Part shown: positions 7,077 to 11,405 of the stretch, piece by piece
How the letters are laid out: the number at the start of each line of letters is the position of its first letter
Numbering within the stretch: the first letter of the stretch is position 1
Source: DATGHS01 sp035307785
GTDB taxonomy: Bacteria; Planctomycetota; Planctomycetia; Gemmatales; Gemmataceae
Length of the DNA: 11,405 nt
Assembly (NCBI GenBank): GCA_035307785.1
Contig: DATGHS010000359.1
Location: 1-11,405, forward strand
Direction: 5' to 3'
Translations under genes and position numbers: made by a program
The notes under the pieces: generated by a model
The model's input: the letters and a program-made list of their open reading frames with translations, nothing else
The model's database searches: none
Told to the model about the DNA's origin: nothing

Positions 7077-7615
7077 ATGGAAACCAACAGATCCGCGAAT
7101 ACATCCACTGCCAGCGGCTCAAACCAGCGCTTGAGCGTTTCGTCCTGCACCAGCCCTTTGCGCAGGGCCAACGTCAGCGCGGCCGGATTCTCCGGCACCG
7201 GCACGGCCGAGTATTCGAGCAAATCCCATTCTTCCACGAGCGTGCCCTGGGCGCCGGGCCGCGAGCGCACCGGCAGGAAGCCGATGGACCAGGCGCGCAG
7301 AATCCCTTGTTCGTAAAGCCGAAAAACTTCTTCGGCGAACGGCACGCCCTTCGCAAATTGCGTCTCCGCCAGAATCTGGTTGTCGTGAACCTCCAACTTC
7401 TTGCAGGTGCCGATGGGCGGCAACGAGCGCTGATGCGCCCACAGCACGACCGGATTGCGCAGGAACTCGTCGGAGTTGCGCAGGCCACGTGGAAGCACCA
7501 CATCGCCGGCGCGATCGGCGTCATTCGTGCTGATAACGGCACGCACGGTAAGCGTGCTTGGATCGGCAGCGACATGAAGTTGCGACGGCGACTGGCGAAT
7601 GTGCGGGGTAGACAT
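7010..7615 (-). CDS. Phage prohead protease (HK97 family, U35)
   Basis: The 201-residue product is an HK97-type prohead serine protease, which sits inside the prohead, trims the capsid scaffold domain and then itself. Catalytic candidates are His61 in LWAHQR and Ser110 in RAWSIGF. The family signature continues with EEWDLLEYSAVPVPENPAAL (129-148). The start at MSTPHIRQ (7615) is preceded by GAGAG on the minus strand. Twenty upstream codons are also open but translate the repeat at junction E. Oddly, the last 22 residues or so (INHRDTESTEKASEAY and on) are encoded by one arm of the junction-D repeat, so the original C-terminus was probably near residue 179. The gene lies between portal and capsid genes, the normal order. 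Confidence 0.92.
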   Translation of the reverse strand: MSTPHIRQSPSQLHVAADPSTLTVRAVISTNDADRAGDVVLPRGLRNSDEFLRNPVVLWAHQRSLPPIGTCKKLEVHDNQILAETQFAKGVPFAEEVFRLYEQGILRAWSIGFLPVRSRPGAQGTLVEEWDLLEYSAVPVPENPAALTLALRKGLVQDETLKRWFEPLAVDVFADLLVSINHRDTESTEKASEAYLAGKSF

Positions 7616-7634
7616 GGTTGACTCTCGTTGAATT

Positions 7635-7761
7635 AGCCCACGGATGAACACGGACTTCGTAACACGGATCAACACGGATAAATCAAGAAATCAATTCATT
7701 TACTTTGACCATTCTGATCTGTGTTCATCCGTGTTTTGCAATCCGTGTTCATCCGTGGGCT
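7635..7761. repeat. Inverted repeat (junction E)
   Basis: A perfect 20-bp stem pairs 7635-7654 (AGCCCACGGATGAACACGGA) with 7742-7761. After a short mismatch a second block of about 19 bp pairs 7661-7679 with about 7719-7737 with two mismatches. Each arm repeats ACGGAT(G/C)AACACGGAT. The right arm overlaps the end of the portal gene and contains its TGA stop. The centre is AT-rich. Confidence 0.92.
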
Positions 7762-8987
7762 GGTTTTACTTCTTGCATCCCAGGCAAAATTGGCTCATCG
7801 AACTTCTTGTCCGCAAACGGGTGCAAGCCGCGGCCGCGGCGAATCTCGTTGTACGTGCGCAGTCCCATCTTCGCGTCGAGCTCGTCGTCCTTGCGTTGCT
7901 GCTCCTGATTGCGTGGGCTGCACGGGGGAAAGCTGATCGCCACATCCGGACCGTAGCGATGGCCGAGGGCGCGCGTGAGCGATTGGCCGATGAGCTCCAA
8001 TTTCGGCTGAATGGTGCCTTCGCAGAACATGACCCGCGCCCCGAACCAGATGTCGGCGCCCAGGCCCATGTTTTCGACCAGCCCGGCAATCGGGGCCGGC
8101 ACCCGGAAGAGCGCGAAGATCTCGTCGCGCGTCATTTTGGCCGAATTCAGATAATCCATTTCGGCCGGTGTGAGCGTCCACGGCGATGCCTTCAAACCTT
8201 GTTCCAGCACCAGTGGCCGCTGCCAGTTCTCCCGGCCGCTGAAGCGTGACGTGATCTTCTCTTCCAGGCGCTTCACGGTCGGGTCGCTTAAAACCTGGTC
8301 GGTTTGCAGCACCATGCCCGGGCGCTGGCCGGCGTGGAACGCCTGGTAGCGGCTCTTGAGCAATTCCGTGTTCGCATCCACGGTGAGCGCGTTTGCCTGC
8401 AACGGCGACAGTCCGTAATGCGGATCGAGCGGATTCGGATACTTGAGGTGAATGATTTCGTCCGGCGAAAAGAATTCCAGCGGCGCGCCGGGCACGCCGA
8501 CTTCATACGCGTGCACAAATGTCTTCGGATCGGGCAGCACGCGCACCCACGGCGACGGAATGATCCACAATTCGCCCGGCGCGGCCATACGATTGGCGCC
8601 CACCCGTTGCGGCGCGGTGTACCAATAGCAATTGCCCGTGAGTTCCAGATAGACCACCGTGAGGTACCACAATTCCCACGGCGTCATCCACGGGTTGGGA
8701 TTGTCGAGCAGGCGCAGCAGCAGATGCGTGTGCGGCAGCGGAATCTGATCATGCTGGGCCTGGCCGGTGTTGCGATAGACGAACGGCTTCTGATGCGCCA
8801 CTTCCTGGGCGATGGCATTGACCGCCGCGTAGACCCACGACTGGTAATTGCGCAGCTGCTCGACCTGATCGTTGCGCCACCAGCCCGCCGGCCGCGGCGG
8901 CACCGGCACCGCGAACAGGTTGGCAATCGGCGGCGCTGCCGGCCGCGAGCGCTGAAAAATGCCGGTGAGGCGCTTCAACGTGAACAT
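7749..8987 (-). CDS. Phage portal protein (HK97 family)
   Basis: This 412-residue protein matches the HK97-type portal family (PF04860), the dodecameric ring at the unique capsid vertex through which DNA enters and leaves. Landmarks are YQSWVYAAVNAIAQEVAHQKPFVYR (48-72), ELTGNCYWY (115-123), FFSPDEIIHLKYPNPLDPHYGLSPLQA (172-198) and FRVPAPIAGL (294-303), followed by helical stem and crown sequence. Length is normal. GGAGGG precedes the ATG by about seven bases, the best ribosome-binding site in the module. The last codons (PAHG and TGA) lie in the arm of the junction-E inverted repeat, so the repeat defines the present C-terminus. A terminase gene is expected just upstream in a complete phage, but only a 67-codon gene is there. 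Confidence 0.93.
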   Translation of the reverse strand: MFTLKRLTGIFQRSRPAAPPIANLFAVPVPPRPAGWWRNDQVEQLRNYQSWVYAAVNAIAQEVAHQKPFVYRNTGQAQHDQIPLPHTHLLLRLLDNPNPWMTPWELWYLTVVYLELTGNCYWYTAPQRVGANRMAAPGELWIIPSPWVRVLPDPKTFVHAYEVGVPGAPLEFFSPDEIIHLKYPNPLDPHYGLSPLQANALTVDANTELLKSRYQAFHAGQRPGMVLQTDQVLSDPTVKRLEEKITSRFSGRENWQRPLVLEQGLKASPWTLTPAEMDYLNSAKMTRDEIFALFRVPAPIAGLVENMGLGADIWFGARVMFCEGTIQPKLELIGQSLTRALGHRYGPDVAISFPPCSPRNQEQQRKDDELDAKMGLRTYNEIRRGRGLHPFADKKFDEPILPGMQEVKPAHG

Positions 8988-9012
8988 GATTGATCCCTCC
9001 GCTCTCTTCCAC

Positions 9013-9071
9013 GTAGAACGGAATTTATTCCGTTCGACACGTCGCCGCGAACGGAATAAATTCCGTTCTAC
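9013..9071. repeat. Perfect 24-bp inverted repeat (junction F)
   Basis: Arms 9013-9036 and 9048-9071 are perfect reverse complements around an 11-base centre. Each arm is itself a near-perfect hairpin: GAACGGAA-TTTA-TTCCGTTC at 9017-9036 and its complement on the other side. It occupies most of the 85-base spacer between the 67-codon gene and the portal gene and starts one base beyond the small gene's stop-codon neighbourhood. Confidence 0.95.
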
Positions 9072-9072
9072 A

Positions 9073-9276
9073 TCATGTCGATTGATCCCCTTCTTCCGGC
9101 GGCACCTTCCGATAGCCCAGCGACTTCAGCACCGCCAGCACTTCGTGACACGTCGGAAACGGCCGCCGGTGCTTGCGCTTGTAGCGCTCCATGGCCATCA
9201 TGAATTCGACCTCATCCTCTGAAAACGAACTGCCGGGGAAATTCTCTTCGAAGTAGCCGTCGGTGCGAGGGATCAT
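9073..9276 (-). CDS. Conserved-looking small acidic/basic protein, first gene of head module
   Basis: This 67-residue protein has an acidic N-terminal half (MIPRTDGYFEENFPGSSFSEDEVEF) followed by a basic helix (MMAMERYKRKHRRPFPT) and a final helix (HEVLAVLKSLGYRKV). I do not recognise a named family. The pattern of an acidic start, an RYKR..RRPFPT core and LKSLGYRKV looks like small uncharacterised proteins of planctomycetes, from memory. It has no membrane segment. It sits where a small terminase or head-tail gene would lie, directly before the portal gene, but nothing shows it has that role. The spacing before its ATG contains GGCGGG, a weak ribosome-binding site. Its stop codon is adjacent to the junction-F palindrome. 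Confidence 0.7.
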   Translation of the reverse strand: MIPRTDGYFEENFPGSSFSEDEVEFMMAMERYKRKHRRPFPTCHEVLAVLKSLGYRKVPPEEGDQST

Positions 9277-9300
9277 GAGAACACCCGCCGAGAGGCATGA

Positions 9301-9345
9301 CCGGGCGGGAGCTGGGCGCCGTTCAAGCCTTCGCCACCCGCCCGG
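9301..9345. other. Hairpin in the leader of the head module
   Basis: CCGGGCGGG at 9301-9309 is perfectly complementary to CCCGCCCGG at 9337-9345, with a 27-base interior. It would form in the 5' leader transcribed from the minus-strand promoter at 9448-9476, about 25 bases before the first gene. No T-run follows, so it is not a standard terminator. A role in attenuation or mRNA protection is only a possibility. Confidence 0.5.
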
Positions 9346-9363
9346 CTGAAAAGAAATGCTTCG

Positions 9364-9402
9364 TCAACGTGTCTGGAACCGAGGTCCGCCGCCCGTTTTC
9401 AT
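9364..9402 (-). CDS. Possible 12-residue leader peptide (or frameshifted small gene)
   Basis: A 12-codon frame (MKTGGGPRFQTR) starts at 9402 with AGGA seven bases upstream on the minus strand, a good ribosome-binding site, and ends in TGA at 9364. A neighbouring frame is open from there to 9277 and ends in a TGA that overlaps the ATG of the 67-codon gene. Removing one A from the AAAA after the ATG would create a continuous 42-codon gene translationally coupled to it. Whether this is a leader peptide, a broken small gene or chance cannot be decided from one sequence. Confidence 0.25.
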   Translation of the reverse strand: MKTGGGPRFQTR

Positions 9403-9424
9403 GATCAAATCCTCGTCGAAGGAT

Positions 9425-9444
9425 TAGTGATCGTTAGTACACTA
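9425..9444. promoter_or_regulatory. Operator-like palindrome at predicted start of head-module transcript
   Basis: TAGTG-N10-CACTA (9425-9444) encloses a tighter palindrome, TAGT-AC-ACTA (9435-9444). TTAGT is also repeated directly at 9424-9428 and 9434-9438, one helical turn apart. The site overlaps the predicted transcription start (about 9441) of the minus-strand promoter, a classical place for a repressor. The bound regulator is unknown. Confidence 0.45.
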
Positions 9445-9447
9445 TCG

Positions 9448-9476
9448 AATATAGGATCGGAAAATCCCCAGGTCAA
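9448..9476 (-). promoter_or_regulatory. Sigma-70-type promoter for the phage head module
   Basis: On the minus strand TTGACC (9476-9471) and TATATT (9453-9448) are separated by exactly 17 bases. Each hexamer differs from the consensus at one position. It points at the 67-codon gene and the portal gene, with a predicted leader of about 165 bases. It is the only strong promoter seen upstream of the module. The -35 lies inside the 36-bp direct repeat; the distal copy of that repeat has TTCACC instead and no -10. Confidence 0.65.
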
Positions 9477-9504
9477 GCGATAGTGCGGAGAATTTTTGAG
9501 AAAA
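9469..9504. repeat. 36-bp direct repeat, left copy
   Basis: This copy matches 10554-10589 at 34 of 36 positions (differences at the sixth and thirteenth bases). It contains AGTGCGGAGAATTTTTGAGA. It lies upstream of the nuclease gene and overlaps the -35 of the divergent phage promoter. Confidence 0.93.
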
Positions 9505-9534
9505 ATCGGAATTGACGGAAAAAGCCTGAGCTGA

Positions 9535-9565
9535 TTGGCACTGCGAACGTGATTTCAAGTAGAAT
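9535..9565 (+). promoter_or_regulatory. Candidate promoter of the nuclease gene
   Basis: TTGGCA at 9535-9540 and TAGAAT at 9560-9565 are separated by 19 bases, longer than the optimum. An alternative -35, TTGACG at 9512-9517, has no -10 at the right distance. The match is modest, but the TAGAAT lies about 36 bases before the chosen ATG. Confidence 0.3.
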
Positions 9566-9600
9566 GCCGCGAAAGATTTCGGGTGGTGGCGCGCTTTCCC

Positions 9601-10521
9601 ATGGTGAAGCCATTTGACACGGCGTTGAAACACTTGCTGGAAGCACACCCGGCCGACTACCTGCGGTTGGTTGATCTTCCCACGAATTCGCCCATTGATG
9701 TGATCGATGCCGACTTGGCCACCGTCAGCGCCGAGGCTGATAAGGTTTTACGAATTAACGATCGCGCACCGTGGCTGATGCATTTTGAACTCCAAGCGAG
9801 CTACGATGGCGAACTTCCCCAGCGGATGTTGCGGTATAATGTCCTTCTGAGACTTCGGCACGGTTTGCCGGTCCGAAGCATGGTCATTCTCCTGCGGCCC
9901 AAGGCCGACGGGCCGGAAATGACCGGCCTGGTCCGGCATCTGCTGGACAACAAGCCGTATCTGGAATTTCAATATGGAGTGATGCGCCTCTGGAGAAAAC
10001 CGGTCGGCGCGGTCTTGGCGGCCGGAGTGGGAACGCTGCCGCTGGTGCCATTGGCTGAAGTAGGACCGGCCGAGTTGCCCAGCGTCATTCAGCAGATGAA
10101 GCAACGGCTGGGGGTTGAAGCCACCGCCAGTGAGCAAGCAGTCATTTGGACAGAGACTTACGTGCTTATGGGTTTGCGCTACGACCAGGCCCTGGCCAAC
10201 ACGATATTGAAAGGAATACGCGAAATGGAAGAATCCGTGACTTATCAAGAGATCATCAAGAAAGGCAAGGCCGAAGGCAAGGCCGAAGGCAAGGCCGAAG
10301 GCAAGGTTGAGGGCCAGCTCGAGGAAGCACGCCGGATTCTGCTGATTCTGGGCACCGACGCCTTCGGCCAACCGAATGCGGCAACGGAAACCGCTATCGC
10401 CGCGCTGATCGATCCGAAACAGTTGGAAGAGCTGATCCAGCGCATCAGCAAAGCGAAAAGCTGGCAGGAATTGCTCGCCAAGCCGCGCACCCAGCGCCGC
10501 AACGGCCGCAAGGGACGATGA
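9601..10521 (+). CDS. Rpn/YhgA-like PD-(D/E)XK nuclease family protein
   Basis: The 306-residue product resembles the Rpn/YhgA-like (transposase_31/PD-(D/E)XK) family, whose characterised enteric members are DNA endonucleases that promote RecA-independent recombination. The N-terminal part PFDTALKHLLEAHPADYLRLV is typical. The nuclease core shows an upstream acidic residue (Asp38 or Asp47) and HFELQ (61-65, the E-x-Q signature), then RMLRYNVLLRLRHGLPV and VILLRP. Residues 222-237 are a GKAE repeat encoded by four 12-base units and lead into a helical C-terminal tail (QLEEARRILLILG) ending in a basic stretch. ATG at 9601 was chosen because MVKPFD fits the family start; the frame is open to a GTG at 9583. 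The gene is divergent from the head module and bracketed by 36-bp direct repeats. Confidence 0.85.
   Translation: MVKPFDTALKHLLEAHPADYLRLVDLPTNSPIDVIDADLATVSAEADKVLRINDRAPWLMHFELQASYDGELPQRMLRYNVLLRLRHGLPVRSMVILLRPKADGPEMTGLVRHLLDNKPYLEFQYGVMRLWRKPVGAVLAAGVGTLPLVPLAEVGPAELPSVIQQMKQRLGVEATASEQAVIWTETYVLMGLRYDQALANTILKGIREMEESVTYQEIIKKGKAEGKAEGKAEGKVEGQLEEARRILLILGTDAFGQPNAATETAIAALIDPKQLEELIQRISKAKSWQELLAKPRTQRRNGRKGR
10264..10311 (+). repeat. 12-bp tandem repeat within the nuclease gene
   Basis: Three identical units of GGCAAGGCCGAA and a fourth diverged unit (GGCAAGGTTGAG) encode GKAE-GKAE-GKAE-GKVE. The unit is a multiple of three, so copy-number change by slippage would alter linker length without a frameshift. 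Related family members commonly carry such repeated charged linkers at this place. Confidence 0.95.
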
Positions 10522-10553
10522 CGGCGGTCGTGAGCTTGCCTTCAAAAATGGTG

Positions 10554-10589
10554 CAGGTGAAGCGACAGTGCGGAGAATTTTTGAGAAAA
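10554..10589. repeat. 36-bp direct repeat, right copy
   Basis: This is the second copy of the element at 9469-9504, 1085 bases away in the same orientation, 32 bases after the nuclease stop codon. Bases just outside also show weak similarity (AAAAT and GCAGGT), suggesting that the original duplicated segment was slightly longer. Confidence 0.93.
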
Positions 10590-10631
10590 TGTGCAAATCG
10601 CTCTCAAGCCGCAAGAGCTGGAAGCACGCCG

Positions 10632-10660
10632 TTGACCGGCCAGGCGGAAGCGGCTAGACT
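10632..10660 (+). promoter_or_regulatory. Promoter of the transglutaminase-like gene
   Basis: TTGACC at 10632-10637 and TAGACT at 10655-10660 are separated by 17 bases. The predicted start point is about 24 bases before the ATG at 10691. The position, directly between the nuclease gene and the next gene, supports independent transcription of the latter. Confidence 0.55.
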
Positions 10661-10690
10661 ATTGCTACCTCATTTCAATCGGGTGTCGCC

Positions 10691-11405
10691 ATGCAAGAGC
10701 TGGCCCATTTCATTGGCCGCCCAATCGGGCCGAAGGAAGCTTACGATGTGGCCGCCTTAAATGTACGTTGCGCCCAAGGGTTGCGTTGCGCCGAGAACTT
10801 GGACGAAGGGCGGCTCATTAGTTGGGTTGATCAGGCCGCCAGACCGGTCATGTTCAACACGCGCCGTCACTGGTACCGATTCAACGAAAACCCGGGCTTT
10901 TATAAGAATTCTCCAGGTTATTTTTGCTGCTACTTCTTGTTGCAAACGCTTCAAGAGGATTTCGGCGTCCGCTATAATCCCGCTCGAATTATTGACAAAT
11001 CCTTTCAGGACCCGAACTGCATTAAGCCTGATTTCAGCGACTCGCGCGACCTGTTCATTCATGGGTTAATAGACGGACCAGGCGGGACATGCTGTTCGAT
11101 GCCGGTCCTTTATGTCGCGGTGGGCCGTCGGCTCGGTTACCCGCTCAAATTGGTTCAGACCCGGGAACATCTCTTTTTTCGCTGGGACGACCCCGAAGGG
11201 AAGTGTTTCGGCATACCAGACGTCGTAAACATCGAAGGCACGGGCAATGGCATCGGTTCGCACGACGACGATTATTACCGAACCTGGCCTGCGCCGTGGA
11301 GCGACATCGAGAAGGCCGAGGGTTGGTATCTCAAGTCGCTGACACCTTTGCAAGAATTGGCGAGCTTCCTTGAAAATCGCGGTCACTGCCTCACCGACAA
11401 CCACC
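10691..11405 (+). CDS. Transglutaminase-like (SirB1-type) protein, 3' end outside window
   Basis: An ATG at 10691 opens a frame that runs to the window edge with no stop, at least 238 residues; a TAG at 10655 blocks any longer 5' extension. The central part contains DLFIHGLIDGPGGTCCSMPV followed by LYVAVGRRLGYPLKLV and REHLFFRWDD. This is the arrangement of transglutaminase-like/SirB1 N-terminal domains: a catalytic Cys (134 or 135) at the start of a helix and a His (160) in the next strand; the third residue of the triad is uncertain. Related proteins are often followed by tetratricopeptide repeats, which would lie beyond the window. The substrate is unknown, and a cysteine protease-like or purely structural role is possible. 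Unusually Cys-rich segments (YFCCYF, GTCCS) occur. It is a separate unit from the nuclease gene, with its own promoter candidate. Confidence 0.85.
   Translation, partial: MQELAHFIGRPIGPKEAYDVAALNVRCAQGLRCAENLDEGRLISWVDQAARPVMFNTRRHWYRFNENPGFYKNSPGYFCCYFLLQTLQEDFGVRYNPARIIDKSFQDPNCIKPDFSDSRDLFIHGLIDGPGGTCCSMPVLYVAVGRRLGYPLKLVQTREHLFFRWDDPEGKCFGIPDVVNIEGTGNGIGSHDDDYYRTWPAPWSDIEKAEGWYLKSLTPLQELASFLENRGHCLTDNH

Noticed and set aside
4197..9072. Integron attC sites between genes
   Set aside because: The gene-palindrome-gene layout recalls cassettes, but no GTTRRRY/RYYYAAC core sites or integrase gene are seen, and the stems are perfect rather than attC-like.
9748..10614. Minus-strand open frame of 288 codons opposite the nuclease gene
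   Set aside because: The plus-strand frame has the Rpn signature and a family-like start; the minus-strand product shows only the mirror of the GKAE repeat.
10757..11404. Short open frames on both strands over the right end
   Set aside because: They overlap the transglutaminase-like frame that starts at 10691 and runs off the window; only that frame has recognisable motifs.

Overview
The window looks like a piece of a Planctomycetota chromosome. The main clue is a tandem pair encoding a DUF1549/DUF1553 protein followed by a Tat-exported DUF1501 protein. That pairing is characteristic of planctomycetes and their relatives. Base composition is moderately GC-rich. No rRNA, tRNA, CRISPR array or insertion-sequence transposase was seen.

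Layout, left to right. (1) 2-244, +: the 3' end of a small lipocalin-like protein gene. (2) 328-3582, -: the DUF1549/DUF1553 gene and then the DUF1501 gene, 48 bases apart, an operon with a hairpin terminator at 247-268. (3) 3819-9276, -: a compact tailed-phage head module. In transcription order it encodes a 67-residue small protein, an HK97-type portal, a prohead protease, an HK97-fold major capsid protein, a 125-residue beta-rich protein, a gp6-like head-tail connector, and a last small protein that may be a head-completion factor. A terminator-like hairpin follows at 3745-3795. (4) 9277-9600: a regulatory interval with a strong minus-strand promoter for the head module (TTGACC-17-TATATT) and a palindrome at its predicted start point. 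(5) 9601-10521, +: a Rpn/YhgA-like PD-(D/E)XK nuclease gene, bracketed by a 36-bp near-identical direct repeat. (6) 10691 to the end, +: a transglutaminase-like (SirB1-type) protein gene that runs off the window, preceded by a TTGACC-17-TAGACT promoter.

The head module is the striking part. It has portal, protease, capsid and connector genes, but the window shows no terminase, tail, lysis or integrase gene on either side. It is bounded by ordinary chromosomal genes on one side and the divergent nuclease gene on the other. Its genes are not packed tightly as in normal phage head operons. Each of the six gene junctions is an 83-145 base spacer built mostly from a long inverted repeat. At least five unrelated sequence families are represented, and two adjacent junctions share the same 19-mer. 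At two junctions the repeat has become part of the coding sequence: it encodes the C-terminus of the protease and supplies the stop codon of the portal. This one-palindrome-per-junction design in an isolated capsid cassette is the best candidate for something undescribed here.

Possible roles for the palindromes are mRNA processing or stability, partial termination to set protein ratios, or repeated landing of MITE/REP-like elements. The sequence alone cannot decide between them.
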